DNA of 64,000 nt from positions 20,561 to 84,560 of the forward strand of contig NZ_LMUL01000005.1 of NCBI RefSeq assembly GCF_009765965.1, given 5' to 3'. Below are positions 10,804 to 19,906 of the stretch, one piece after another. Below the pieces are notes generated by a model. The model searched no databases. It was not told the origin of the DNA and saw only the letters and a program-made list of their open reading frames with translations. Position 1 is the stretch's first letter. Every line of letters begins with the position of its first letter. Source of the DNA: Caulobacter sp. S45. GTDB lineage: Bacteria > Pseudomonadota > Alphaproteobacteria > Caulobacterales > Caulobacteraceae. The position numbers and the translations under genes were made by a program.

Positions 10804-13800
10804 CTACGTCAGCGGACTGCCTGCGGTCGCCAGACGGCGAGCCGCCAGCGCCCCCACCAGCAGGATGGCGCCCAGGGCGATGAAGGAGGCGGCGCGGATA
10901 GCACCGGATAGATGTGCCATGTCGAACAGAAATACCTTGGCGGCAGTGAACAACAGCACTCCCAGCCCGACCCCAGTCACGGCGCCGATCCGTGTTCGAG
11001 CGCCTGCAACCAGCACGGCGAGCCCGTACAGCGCCCAGGCCGCGGAGAATGTCCAGGTCTCCAGGCTCAGCTCGTGCTGAGCCACGCGCATAGCGCCACC
11101 GTGGAATGCGAACCGGACTGCCAAGGTCAAGGCCGCGAACAGCTCCACCGCCGACACGGTCCAGGCCGCCGCCGCCAGCGGGCCCGATGTCCGACGCGCG
11201 GTTCCGACCGCCAATCCCACGCCGAGCCCATAGCCCAAAGCCAGCAGCAGAGGCGCGCGGAGTCTGCCCTCTACCGGCCCCCACCAAGGACTGGCGAAAT
11301 AGCAGAGCAGCAGGCCACTTACAGCGAGCAGCCCCCAGGTCAGGGCGTCGATGATGGGATCGCTTGCTCCTTCGACCACAATGTCGAGCCGGCTCCGCAA
11401 GGCCTTCAGCCCCACCGCAAAGCCTATAGCCGCCGCGCCGTATGCAGCAATCTCGGCGTAGCTGAACCCGCCGCTCAGGTCCGCGCCATGGAATAGCCGT
11501 CGCAGCTCGCTCACCAGCCAGAGCGCCACGAAGAGAGCCCCCGCCCCTACCGAAACCCGCGCGGCCAGCCTCGACACCCGTATCAGCCCTCGCGCGGTCC
11601 AGATGAGCAGCAGCCCAGGCGCCAGCAGGCCCGGCAGGAGGTCGTCGGCCATCGGCGGCCCGCCTACGACGCCGCCCTCGCCCCACCAGGGATGCAACAT
11701 CCCACCTTGCAGGACCAGGCCGTGGAGGAGTCCGACCCCGACCAGGACGGGTCCGCGCCACTGACCAAGCCGACCCGAGCCCCGCCGAGCGGACAGGGCT
11801 AGGCCCGAGGCAAGCAGGAGCAGGGTGCGCAGCGAAGCGTCCATGAAAGTGTCGATCGGGCCTGCGGACGCGCCGTGCGGGGCCGTTACGACCCGCAGCG
11901 CCAGGAAGCCGCCCAGCAGGGTCGTCAGCACCACCAGGGTCGAGGCCGTCTCGGCCACGTTGGACCCCGTCCTGGCGCGCCTCAGCATCGCCCAGGCTCC
12001 GAGTTGGACCAACGCCGCGCCGCCGCCGGTCCCGAGGATCGTCAGAAGGTGTCCGGAGCCGTCCAGCGCTGGACGCGCGATCTGCGGGTTCAGCAGGGCT
12101 GCGAAGCTGGCGAGGCCGGCGACGGCGGCCGCTTCGGCCAGGCCCCGCCACCGCAGGCGAGCGGCCAGCGCCGCCAGGGCGAGGCCCAGGCCCGCATAGG
12201 CCACCGGCGACCACTCCACGGGCGTGACCGCATGGATCGCGAGCGCTACGGTCTCCGCCGAAGCGCCGACCCAGGCTGCCACTCGCAGGTCGCTCTCCGC
12301 GGCCTTCGTCTGGCGAGCGAAGCCGGCCGCGCCGAGAGCGAGGACGAGGCCGACGGCGGCCTCCAGGGCCGCATGGCCTAGCGGCAGGGTGCGGGCGAGG
12401 GTCCGGTCGGCCAAGGTCAGGGCGACAGCCACGCTCGCGGCGGAGATCGTGGCGGAGACCAGCCCCCTGACGCCGCGCCCAGCCGCGAAGCCGGAACCCG
12501 CAACGGCGGCCAGCATGAGCGCGAACCAGAGGAACAGGCTAGGGGCGATGGTCCCATCGCCGCTGATGGCGACCGCAGCCAGCAGGACCACGCCGGCGGG
12601 CGCGACGAGCAGGTAGCGGGGCGGGTATCCGCGCCGCAGAGTGATCGCCGCCGTCCCACAGGCGGCCACCATGGCGAAGGCCGATAAGATGGGGCCATGG
12701 GACTCGGCCGCCGTCCACCCTAAAGCCAGCACCCACAGCACGATGGCGAACAGGCTCGTCAAGGCCACGGCTACCGTGGGAAGCCAGGCGACCAGGCCGC
12801 TCAACGTCCCGCGACGCTGGCTGAGGATCGCGGCGCTCAGGGCCAACATCGGCGTGGCGCATACCAGCACCCCTGCCCCGTCCACATCCGCCGCGTTCAG
12901 CCGCGCCACGATCCAGATCGAGGCGCCCGCCAGCGCCAGCATTCCGGTCCGCCCCCAGGCCCGTAGCGCGGCAACCCCGAGGCCGGTGGCCAGGATCAAG
13001 CCGGCGTAGCTGTCGACCACCCCGCCCCAAGCCCCCGCATCGGTGACCACGGGAACGGCATAGGCCGCAGCAACCGCCAGCAGGCCCAGCGCTTCGCCGT
13101 GCAGCACGGCCAGGGCCAGCAAGCCCAGAGAGACCGCTATCAGACCCACCGCCGCCGGCGCCGCTGGGATGAAGCCATAGAGGCTGTGCGCCGCCCAGAA
13201 GGCGCCATAGAGCGTCGCCGCCCCGGCGGCCGTGACCAGGGCCGAGACCAGGGCGGTATTGTCGCCCTCGCCGCGCGGGCGGCGGCGCAGCATCTCGCCG
13301 AGACCTAGCGCCCCCAGGCCCAGGGCGAAAGCCGCGGCGATCCGGAATGCCGGCGTGAAGAAGCCGCGCTCGGCCGCATAGGCCACCAGCAGCACGCCGC
13401 CTAGGGCCAGGGCCCCGCCGCCCAACCAGGCCAATCCGTTCTCGGTTAGCCAGTTCGTGGCCGAGCGGATGAGCTCCACGGGAGTCTGGGTTGCTATGTC
13501 GGGCGCCGGAAGCGGTCTCGCGGGGCTCGCGGCTGGCTGCTTTTCGGCTGGAGTTGTGGGGGATTGTTCCGGGCCCGCCAGGTGAGACCAGGCGAAATCA
13601 GGGATTCTGTCAGGTTGCCGCAGGAGCCCAGGTTCAGGCTCCGGGGCCGGCGTGGGTTCAGGCCGATGCTCCGACGGGACAGTCGCAGCCGTTCGACGTG
13701 CTTCAGCGGATTCCACAAGCTGAGCGACCTGACGGCTAAGCCCATCGATCCGCCGATGCTGCCAGAACACCGATAGGCCAAGCCCCAGAACGACAAGCCA

Positions 13801-13806
13801 GAGCAT
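10804..13806 (-). CDS. DUF2339 large multi-pass membrane protein
   Basis: 1000 aa. Residues 1-20 form a membrane anchor, followed by a short coiled segment (QHRRIDGLSRQVAQLVESAEA), a Pro/Glu-rich linker (residues about 45-100) and then more than twenty Leu/Ala/Gly-rich helices to the end. This layout, including the GLAWLGGGALALGGVLLVAYAAE start of the membrane part, is that of DUF2339. No biochemical function is known to me. It is a single-gene unit; the palindrome at 13856-13868 lies in its likely promoter. Confidence 0.85.
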   Translation of the reverse strand: MLWLVVLGLGLSVFWQHRRIDGLSRQVAQLVESAEARRTAATVPSEHRPEPTPAPEPEPGLLRQPDRIPDFAWSHLAGPEQSPTTPAEKQPAASPARPLPAPDIATQTPVELIRSATNWLTENGLAWLGGGALALGGVLLVAYAAERGFFTPAFRIAAAFALGLGALGLGEMLRRRPRGEGDNTALVSALVTAAGAATLYGAFWAAHSLYGFIPAAPAAVGLIAVSLGLLALAVLHGEALGLLAVAAAYAVPVVTDAGAWGGVVDSYAGLILATGLGVAALRAWGRTGMLALAGASIWIVARLNAADVDGAGVLVCATPMLALSAAILSQRRGTLSGLVAWLPTVAVALTSLFAIVLWVLALGWTAAESHGPILSAFAMVAACGTAAITLRRGYPPRYLLVAPAGVVLLAAVAISGDGTIAPSLFLWFALMLAAVAGSGFAAGRGVRGLVSATISAASVAVALTLADRTLARTLPLGHAALEAAVGLVLALGAAGFARQTKAAESDLRVAAWVGASAETVALAIHAVTPVEWSPVAYAGLGLALAALAARLRWRGLAEAAAVAGLASFAALLNPQIARPALDGSGHLLTILGTGGGAALVQLGAWAMLRRARTGSNVAETASTLVVLTTLLGGFLALRVVTAPHGASAGPIDTFMDASLRTLLLLASGLALSARRGSGRLGQWRGPVLVGVGLLHGLVLQGGMLHPWWGEGGVVGGPPMADDLLPGLLAPGLLLIWTARGLIRVSRLAARVSVGAGALFVALWLVSELRRLFHGADLSGGFSYAEIAAYGAAAIGFAVGLKALRSRLDIVVEGASDPIIDALTWGLLAVSGLLLCYFASPWWGPVEGRLRAPLLLALGYGLGVGLAVGTARRTSGPLAAAAWTVSAVELFAALTLAVRFAFHGGAMRVAQHELSLETWTFSAAWALYGLAVLVAGARTRIGAVTGVGLGVLLFTAAKVFLFDMAHLSGAIRAASFIALGAILLVGALAARRLATAGSPLT

Positions 13807-13855
13807 CGCCGCCGTCTCCCATCATGCCCGCCGGCTCGCCTCTCGGCCAGCATAT

Positions 13856-13868
13856 TGAACATTGTTCA
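13856..13868. promoter_or_regulatory. Perfect palindrome upstream of the DUF2339 gene
   Basis: TGAACATTGTTCA is a 6-1-6 perfect inverted repeat 50 bp before the DUF2339 start, in a small AT-richer pocket. It looks like a dimeric repressor site; the protein that binds it is unknown. Apart from this, the gap 13807-14063 holds nothing I can identify. Confidence 0.4.
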
Positions 13869-14063
13869 GTTTTCCGCTGCAGGTCAATGGCAAAACTGAG
13901 CACTGATCATTAACTGTTCGGCAAGCGGACCGGCGGAACTTTACGCATAGGCAATCGATGTCGGCGTCTAAATGCGCTCATAACGGACTCTAGCTTTCGG
14001 CCGGCAAGGCGACATTCGAAGCCGCGCGGAACGCGGTCTGGTCCACTGGTTCGGAACTGCACG

Positions 14064-15056
14064 TCATGCGCCAAACCGCGCGCGATAGGCCTGCGGGCCG
14101 ACACCCTGTACGCGCAGGAAGCTGCGCCGCATCGTTTCTTCTGTGCCGAAGCCGCAGCGGTCGGCGATGCGCTTGTACGGCAGGCCGGTTTCCGTGAGGA
14201 GCTGGCGCGCCGCCTCCACCCTGAGCCGCTCGACAGCACGCCCTGGCGTCAGCCCCGTCGCTGCGCGATAGCGCCGCGCGAAGGTACGTTCGCTCATGCC
14301 CGCCTCCGACGCCAGCCGGGACAGCGTCAGCGGCGCGTCGAGGTGACCGGCGATCCAGGCGTGCAGGGGGGCGAAGCGGTCGTCGGCGGACTGTAGCGCC
14401 AGCGTCTCGCTGAACTGCGCCTGACCGCCAGGCCGTTTGAGGAACACCACCAAGTGGCGCGCCACGGCCAAGGCCAGAGTGCGGCCATGGTCTTCCTCCA
14501 CCAGCGCTAACGCCAGGTCTATGCCGGCGGTCACACCCGCCGAGGTCCAGACTCCATCGTCCTGAACGAAGATCGGGTCGGGGTCGACGCGGGCGCGTGG
14601 ATAGCACCGCTGCAGCTCGAGGCAGTACTCCCAATGCGTCACTGCCCGACGCTCGTCCAGCAGCCCCGCCGCACCAAGAAGGAAGGCGCCGGTGCAGACG
14701 GAGGCCACTCGCCGCGCGCGCCCCGCCCGCCTTCGCAGCCAGTCGACCAGCGCCGGATCCTCGGCCGCCCGCCGCACCCCCTGGCCGCCGGCGATCACCA
14801 GGGTGTCGACAGGCGTTTCGTACGGCGGCAGGGTTGCGGCCGAAAAGACCAGGCCGGCTGTGGCTCCCACCTGCGTCTCCGGCGCAATCACCTGGGCGTC
14901 GTATAGGAAAGGTCCTCCCTGTTCCGCCGACCGTTCATTGGCCGAACTGAAGACCTGCAGCGGTCCGGCGACGTCCAGGAGCTGGACAAAAGGAAAGGCC
15001 AGCACCTCCACCCTGCGCGGGGCATCTGGCGGGATCGGTGGGGTATTTGGCGACAT
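14064..15056 (-). CDS. GlxA-type AraC-family regulator with DJ-1/PfpI domain
   Basis: About 330 aa. The N-terminal DJ-1/PfpI-like domain (VEVLAFPFVQLLDVAGPLQVF, then SVCTGAFLLGAAGLL with the nucleophile-elbow Cys) is followed by an AraC double helix-turn-helix (LTLSRLASEAGMSERTFARR and YKRIADRCGFGTEETMRRSF). I chose the start at 15056, which has AGGG just upstream; an in-frame ATG at 15116 would leave only 14 bp to the divergent gene. It probably controls the divergent NTF2-like and DJ-1 genes. Confidence 0.88.
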   Translation of the reverse strand: MSPNTPPIPPDAPRRVEVLAFPFVQLLDVAGPLQVFSSANERSAEQGGPFLYDAQVIAPETQVGATAGLVFSAATLPPYETPVDTLVIAGGQGVRRAAEDPALVDWLRRRAGRARRVASVCTGAFLLGAAGLLDERRAVTHWEYCLELQRCYPRARVDPDPIFVQDDGVWTSAGVTAGIDLALALVEEDHGRTLALAVARHLVVFLKRPGGQAQFSETLALQSADDRFAPLHAWIAGHLDAPLTLSRLASEAGMSERTFARRYRAATGLTPGRAVERLRVEAARQLLTETGLPYKRIADRCGFGTEETMRRSFLRVQGVGPQAYRARFGA

Positions 15057-15130
15057 CGCCATCCCTAGGCGTGCGACACCGGTTCTGTCGAGGGCGGATG
15101 CAACCTTCGTCGTCATGAGGAAACAGGCCG

Positions 15131-15520
15131 ATGACCAGCAAGACCTTCGAGAACAAGCCGGCCCCGCAGTGGCTGTTGGATATGTGGAGGGAGATCGACG
15201 ACAAGACGTTCGGCGCCGGCTTCGACTGCTTCGCCGAGGACGCCATCTGCAATCTCGGTGTCGCGGACTGGCATGGACGCGAAGCGATCAGAGCAAACCT
15301 GAAGGCATTCATCGATACGGGCTTCACCGCCCTGCACGAGGTGAGGGAGTATTGGGACGGCGGTGAGCTGAAGGTGTTCCGTGGGACGGTGACCATGACG
15401 CCGGACAATGGCGGCCCCATCGTGCGTCCGACCATGACGCACTTCTTCTACATGGACGAACGCGACCCTACCAAGGTCAAGCGCTGGTGCGGCGCGGTCG
15501 GCCCCGTGGCGTTCGGCTGA
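15131..15520 (+). CDS. NTF2/SnoaL-like small protein
   Basis: 129 aa behind a GAGGAAACAG ribosome site. The fold signature is seen in FAEDAICNLGVADWHGREAIRANLKAFIDTGF, followed by the beta-sheet half KVFRGTVTMTPDNGG and MTHFFYMDE. Proteins of this fold are small cone-shaped enzymes or binding proteins; no catalytic residue set is obvious. It is divergent from the GlxA-type regulator and 9 bp upstream of a DJ-1/PfpI gene, so it probably acts on the same, unknown small molecule. Confidence 0.75.
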   Translation: MTSKTFENKPAPQWLLDMWREIDDKTFGAGFDCFAEDAICNLGVADWHGREAIRANLKAFIDTGFTALHEVREYWDGGELKVFRGTVTMTPDNGGPIVRPTMTHFFYMDERDPTKVKRWCGAVGPVAFG

Positions 15521-15529
15521 GGGCGCGCC

Positions 15530-16228
15530 ATGACGTCGGAGCCACCTACCCTGAAGATCGGTTCGCTTCTCTACGAGGGCGTTGACCAGATTGATCTCAC
15601 AGGACCCTTTGAGGTCCTGTCTCGTCTGCCCGACGCGTCACTGACGATCTACGGGGTGGAGCGCGGCACAGTGCGGGACGTAAACGGCCTGCGACTTGCG
15701 CCGGACGCGGTGCTGGAGGACGCCCCGCAACTCGACGTGCTGCACGTCCCGGGCGGCTCTGGGCAAGAGGCGCTGATGGGCGACGCCCGGGTGCTCGGCT
15801 GGCTACGACGGCAGGCGGAGGGCGCGCGCTGCATCTTTTCCGTCTGCACCGGGGCGCTGCTCCTCGGTGCGGCGGGGCTCCTCGAAGGGCGGCGCGCTAC
15901 CACATACTGGGCGGTTCACCATCTCCTGCCGCTCTATGGAGCGGAGGCGGTGGACGCGCGCGTGGTAGCAGATGGCCGCTTCCTCTTCGCCGCGGGCGTC
16001 ACGGCTGGGATCGACGGGGCGCTCCGCCTGGCCGCCGATCTCCGCGGCGTCGAGGCGGCCCAGCGCATCCAGCTGGAGATCGCCTATGCGCCTGAACCGC
16101 CCTTCCTGAGCGGTCGACCGGATCAGGCGCCGCCAGCGGTGCTCGAGAAGGTGAAGGCGTCCATCGCGGAGCGTACCGCCCGGCGAGCTGCGGCCGCTGA
16201 GCAGTACGCCGCTGCCAGGCCTCGTTGA
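15530..16228 (+). CDS. DJ-1/PfpI-family protein, isonitrile-hydratase-like
   Basis: 232 aa. The class I glutamine-amidotransferase-like fold shows LLYEGVDQIDLTGPFEVL at the start (with the Asp used by isonitrile hydratases), VLHVPGGSGQEALM, and the nucleophile elbow FSVCTGALLLGAAGLLEGRRATTYW (Cys near residue 106). Most of the family hydrate or hydrolyse small nitrogen compounds. It is co-directional with the NTF2-like gene and faces a related DJ-1-domain regulator. The C-terminal tail is Ala/Arg-rich and probably disordered. Confidence 0.85.
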   Translation: MTSEPPTLKIGSLLYEGVDQIDLTGPFEVLSRLPDASLTIYGVERGTVRDVNGLRLAPDAVLEDAPQLDVLHVPGGSGQEALMGDARVLGWLRRQAEGARCIFSVCTGALLLGAAGLLEGRRATTYWAVHHLLPLYGAEAVDARVVADGRFLFAAGVTAGIDGALRLAADLRGVEAAQRIQLEIAYAPEPPFLSGRPDQAPPAVLEKVKASIAERTARRAAAAEQYAAARPR

Positions 16229-16283
16229 AAGCGAAGCTCCCTTCTGGCGTTTCGGGTCCCCTGCGCCCATAGCCGCCATGCGC

Positions 16284-16380
16284 CTTCTGCCCGATTCCGG
16301 ACATCTGAATCGCCGCGAGGCCTCGGCTTGAGCCGATCTCAATGGCAGATGTTGGGGGTAGTCCGGACCAGAATACCCCT
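16284..16380. repeat. Dispersed repeat R3, copy b
   Basis: Second copy of the R3 unit (see 801-900) in the gap between the DJ-1 gene and the convergent DUF2269 gene. It shares CTTCTGCC, ATTCCGGAC, TCAATGGCAG, TTGGGGGT, GTCCGGAC and TACCCC in the same order. Confidence 0.7.
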
Positions 16381-16447
16381 TCCCTGCCTCGAACATTGCC
16401 GGAGGCGGCTTTCGGGTTGAGTCCAAAAGGCAAACGGCGACAACGGC

Positions 16448-16915
16448 TCAGAACGTGGGCTTGACGACCATGAGCCAGATTATTCCAACAACCGCAGCGA
16501 AGGCGGGAAACCCACTCACGAACCAAAGCTGCCACAGGCGGTGATAGTCGGCCCTAAGCGGTTCGCCCGCCCGAACCGCCTCGCGCGCCAAGTCTCGCAT
16601 CCGCAGCTGCAGCCACACCACCGGTAGCCAGAACACCCCTGTCACCACGTAGAGCGCCAGGCTGAGGGCGATCCAGCCATGCAGGATCGGATAGCCTGCC
16701 ATCATGGCGAGCAGGCCGCCTGTGATGGGCTGAAGGACCACGGCGGTGGCGGTGAACAGCGTGTCGGCGACCACGACCACGCCGGCTGTATGGGCGATGA
16801 GGCGCGGATCACCCGTGCGGTGCGCCATCAGCATGAAGAAGGCGATCCCGGCGCCCGTTCCGAACAGGACCGTCGCCCCGATCACATGCAAGACCTTGAG
16901 GATCAGGTAGGCCAT
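16448..16915 (-). CDS. DUF2269-family membrane protein
   Basis: 155 aa with four hydrophobic helices. It starts MAYLILKVLHVIGATVLFGTGAGIAFFM and has GGLLAMMAGYPILHGWIALSLALYVVTGVFWLPVVWLQLRM in the middle, the DUF2269 pattern including the conserved KVLHVIG histidine. The start overlaps the stop of the upstream SDR/DoxX-like gene (TGATG), so they were one operon. The insertion sequence upstream has cut that operon from its original promoter. Confidence 0.85.
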   Translation of the reverse strand: MAYLILKVLHVIGATVLFGTGAGIAFFMLMAHRTGDPRLIAHTAGVVVVADTLFTATAVVLQPITGGLLAMMAGYPILHGWIALSLALYVVTGVFWLPVVWLQLRMRDLAREAVRAGEPLRADYHRLWQLWFVSGFPAFAAVVGIIWLMVVKPTF

Positions 16916-17847
16916 CACCGCTCATCCATGATCGCGAGCACCAAGCAGACCAGGACCATGGCCGGCACGATCTTGAGAAAGGGGCCGAGTGGATCGGCCC
17001 ATAGGTCTGGCCGCCATATCGTCGCGCCAAGCAGGTATGCCCCACAGACCAGCAACATCGCCCTCAGGGCGGTCGGCGCGAACCTACGGACGCAGACGGC
17101 TAGGCCAAGCAGGACGTCCACCAACCCACCGCCAACCACGCACGCCAACGCCGCGACATGGGGCAGTCCCGCGTTGACGAGCAGGTCGCTCGCGGCGTCG
17201 CGGCGTAGCAAACCGATCAGGCCAGACGCCGTCCAAAACAACACCAGGGCGCCCAACGCCAAAGGTTTGCAGAAATACATCCGGGCGAACCAGCGCTCCT
17301 GCACACCGGACGGCGCCTGCGCCAGGATCTCGTGCAGCGAACTCAGGCGCACACCGGGAAGATCGTGCGAAGTCGGGCCGCCGACGACACCCTGTCCGAG
17401 CTGTTCGACCGCGGTGGATCGCATCGGGCTGCGCCAGCCGAGCCAAGCCAGGCCGTCAGCCGCCTTGCCCGTCAGCCTAGCTAGCCCGACCGGAACGGCC
17501 ACCACGGGCGCCGACTTCAATCCCAGCCATAGCCGCAACGCGACCAACAACTCCCCCAGCTGATGGACGCCCGGCGCGACCAGGTCGATCGTGACCCGGC
17601 AGGCGGTCTCCGGCGAAATCGCACAGACCACGGCCCGCCCGATGTCCCGGGCTGACACCACTTGGATCGCCGCGTTGGCGCGGATGGCTGGGATCGCAAA
17701 GGGAAACGCGGCGAGGCCTCGAAGCAGGGCGCTTCCTCCGAACGCCGCCGGCGCCAGAACCAGGCCGGGACGCAGGATGATCCAGTCCAGGCCCTCGTCC
17801 TTCAGGGCCTGCTCGCCCAGCGCCTTTGTGCGGGCGAACGCCTGTGC
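16915..17847 (-). pseudogene. SDR-type NAD(P) epimerase fused to DoxX-like domain, 5'-truncated by IS
   Basis: The open frame continues upstream to the insertion sequence without a start codon. The remaining 310 or so residues begin in the middle of a short-chain dehydrogenase/epimerase (ARTKALGEQALKDEGLDWII, then LRPGLVLAP, where the Rossmann core should precede them). They end in four helices resembling DoxX (FCKPLALGALVLFWTASGLIG to the end). The NAD-binding GxxGxxG half and the catalytic Tyr are missing. The break coincides with the left end of the IS6-type element at 17848. Confidence 0.85.
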
Positions 17848-17913
17848 GGGTGCTGTCAGTCCAACGCGAACTTGTCTCCGCTTGGACGTAGCTCTCCCAA
17901 ACCCGAGCTAGCT

Positions 17914-18630
17914 CTATCCCATGACTGCCCGCCACTCAGCCAAGGCGGCTGAGCGTCGGTCTTTGTAGGTCTGTCGGCTGACGAGGTGGCGCTCCTGATT
18001 GAAGTGGTTGTGGAAGGATGCATGGACCGAGGCGAACTGTTGGAGTGTCTTCATCCTCCTGAACCTGAGCATCGCCCGTTCTCGTCGTCGGAACGGCTGG
18101 TGGGAATTCTCCGCCCTGTTGTTGGCCCAACGGCCTACCTCCTGACGATCTTCAATGCTCAGCTCTTTCATAGCTGCTCGATAGGACCGTAAGCCGTCGG
18201 TGGTGATGGTCTTGGCGCAGCCGTGCCGCTTCATCAGCTTGCGCATGAACTTCAGCGCTGCGGCCTTGTCCCGATCCTTGGTGGCGAAGGATTCGAGCAC
18301 TTCGCGCTCGTGATCCACCGCCCGCCAGAGGTAGTGCATCTCGCCGTTGATCTTCACGTAGACCTCGTCGAGGTGCCACTTCCAGTGGGTATGCTGGCGC
18401 ATGGCTTCCACCCGTCGCTTGCGGATCTCGGAGGCGAACATCGGGCCAAAGCGGTCCACCCACTTGCGAACCGTCTCGTAGCAGATGTCGATTCCTCGCT
18501 CGTGCAGGAGATCTTCGACGTTTCTCAGCGAAAGCGGGTAGCGCACGTACATCAGCACCACCAACCGGATCACTTCCGGCGAGCTGTCGAACCAGCGAAA
18601 CGGGTTGGGCGGGGGCTTAAGCTTGGCCAT
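17914..18630 (-). CDS. IS6-family transposase, copy 1
   Basis: 238 aa from MAKLKPPPNPFRWF; the longer open frame upstream only translates the IS end. The DDE catalytic residues are visible: Asp in WHLDEVYVKI, Asp in ITTDGLRSYRAA, and Glu in NNRAENSHQPFRRRERAM. An N-terminal helix-turn-helix (RYPLSLRNVEDLLHERGI) binds the ends. It differs from the copy at 57125 at roughly one residue in six, so the two are relatives and not a fresh duplication. Confidence 0.93.
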   Translation of the reverse strand: MAKLKPPPNPFRWFDSSPEVIRLVVLMYVRYPLSLRNVEDLLHERGIDICYETVRKWVDRFGPMFASEIRKRRVEAMRQHTHWKWHLDEVYVKINGEMHYLWRAVDHEREVLESFATKDRDKAAALKFMRKLMKRHGCAKTITTDGLRSYRAAMKELSIEDRQEVGRWANNRAENSHQPFRRRERAMLRFRRMKTLQQFASVHASFHNHFNQERHLVSRQTYKDRRSAALAEWRAVMG

Positions 18631-18749
18631 AGGTCTTTGCCTTAACCCCCTCCCCTGCCAGCCGTCAATTTGCGCTGACAAAGCCCTTGGCCATGGGCTT
18701 GGCCCTATCGCCCTTCCCCGCAGGTCGTCACTTTCTGCTGACAAAGCCC
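18623..18749. repeat. Tandem duplication of the IS right end, copy 1
   Basis: Two imperfect units of 63-64 bp (18623-18686 and 18687-18749). Both start TTGGCCAT, which in unit 1 includes the transposase start codon, and both end CTGACAAAGCCC. The same arrangement is found at the right end of the other IS copy. Confidence 0.75.
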
Positions 18750-18788
18750 ATCAAGACTCGCAACAGCGGGTGATGAGGAGACCCGACC

Positions 18789-19835
18789 TCAGGGCTTCGC
18801 GCGCCCATCGCCGCTAACCGCCACTTCGAGCGAGTCGTATCCTCGCAGATGGTAGATCAAAGCGGAAACCAGCCAGCTGGCGATGAAAAGCCCGATGATG
18901 CCGAAGCCGATGGTCCCAGCATCTCGGGTCAGGGCGCCGATGCTTTCCCACACCCGGCCTTTCAGCTCGAGCTTATCGACCGCCAGGCCGAGCACCTCCA
19001 TCCCCCCGACCGCGACGGCGATGACGACCGACAGGAAGGTCATCGTCATGTTGTAATAGAGTTTCCGGATCGGCTTGATGAACGCCCAGCCGTAAGCGCC
19101 CAGCATGAGAATGCTGTCGGTGGTATCGACCAGAGACATGCCGGCGGTGAATAGGGCGGGATAGATCAGGATCGACCACATCGACGTGCCCTGAGACGCC
19201 TGGGTCGCCGAGATGCCGAGAAGCCCGATCTCGGTGGCGGTGTCGAAGCCCAAGCCGAACAGGAACCCCAGCGGGTACATGTGCCAGCTTCGTCGGATCA
19301 GGCCGAACAGCGGCCGCAGCAGTCTCACCAGCAAACCGCCGCCGGCCAGGGCCTCGTCCAGGGTCTCTTCCCGGTAGGGCCGGCCCTCCTTTACGCGCCA
19401 GAACGTCCGGCAAATCGTCGCGAGGATCACCAGGTTCATTGCGGCGACGGCCAGCAGGAACGAGGCCGACACGATCGTTCCAAAGGTGGCGCCGATCCGA
19501 TGCAGGGCGTCGAGTTGCCTGTGCAGCAGAGAGCCCGCGAACGCCAAGGCCACGCAGGCCAGGACCACCACTGTGGAGTGGCCCAGCGAGAAGAACAGGC
19601 CAACGCCGGTTGGCCGCTGGCCCTCCTGCATGAGCTTGCGGGTCACGTTGTCGATGGCGGCGATATGATCGGCGTCCACGGCATGACGCAGGCCCAGGCT
19701 ATAGGCGAGCAGAGCCGTCCCCAACATCAGCGGCTGATGCGGAAAGGCCATCGCCGCCCAGGTCCACGCGCCGAGGTTCAGGCCGATCAAGCCGATATAG
19801 ATGGCGGCGATCCGTGGGGCGATGGGCCCGCTCAT
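18789..19835 (-). CDS. High-affinity nickel/cobalt permease (NiCoT family)
   Basis: 348 aa with about eight membrane helices. The NiCoT signatures are all present: RHAVDADHIAAIDNVTR (metal selectivity filter in helix II), FSLGHSTVVV, LGFDTATEIGLLG and GMSLVDTTDS. It imports Ni2+ across the inner membrane. It is divergent from the CODH/hydrogenase operon, both of whose enzymes need nickel. An FNR-type box between the two start sites is well placed for this gene (TTTATC -10 at 19879-19884, 22 bp from the box). Confidence 0.93.
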   Translation of the reverse strand: MSGPIAPRIAAIYIGLIGLNLGAWTWAAMAFPHQPLMLGTALLAYSLGLRHAVDADHIAAIDNVTRKLMQEGQRPTGVGLFFSLGHSTVVVLACVALAFAGSLLHRQLDALHRIGATFGTIVSASFLLAVAAMNLVILATICRTFWRVKEGRPYREETLDEALAGGGLLVRLLRPLFGLIRRSWHMYPLGFLFGLGFDTATEIGLLGISATQASQGTSMWSILIYPALFTAGMSLVDTTDSILMLGAYGWAFIKPIRKLYYNMTMTFLSVVIAVAVGGMEVLGLAVDKLELKGRVWESIGALTRDAGTIGFGIIGLFIASWLVSALIYHLRGYDSLEVAVSGDGRAKP

Positions 19836-19906
19836 CTCTTATTCCAATCCGCAGACCGTCCGGCCGAGCACTCGTGGCGATAAACATCGCCTCGCCCGGC
19901 GGCGAC

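Larger units (their letters stand above)
17848..18749 (-). mobile_element. IS6-family insertion sequence, copy 1 (left border of the island)
   Basis: About 902 bp. The left end reads GGGTGCTGTCAG. The right end, read inward, is GGGCTTTGTCAG, matching it at 9 of 12 positions. The right end is present twice, at 18675-18686 and 18738-18749, as part of a 63 bp tandem duplication. No matching 8 bp target duplication is visible at the outer ends, so the element may have recombined after insertion. It carries one intact transposase and breaks the SDR gene on its left. A related copy lies at 57059-57972 in the same orientation. Confidence 0.85.

Noticed and set aside
10790-12214. 474-codon minus-strand ORF in another frame of the DUF2339 gene
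   Set aside because: Gly/Arg-rich low-complexity translation typical of an off-frame reading. The DUF2339 frame gives regular membrane helices.
13856-13868. LexA/SOS box reading of TGAACATTGTTCA
   Set aside because: Alphaproteobacterial LexA sites are direct GTTC-N7-GTTC repeats, while this is a compact inverted repeat. No SOS gene is adjacent.
16679-17563. 294-codon plus-strand ORF opposite the DUF2269 and SDR genes
   Set aside because: No domain and biased composition; it is the shadow of two recognised minus-strand genes.
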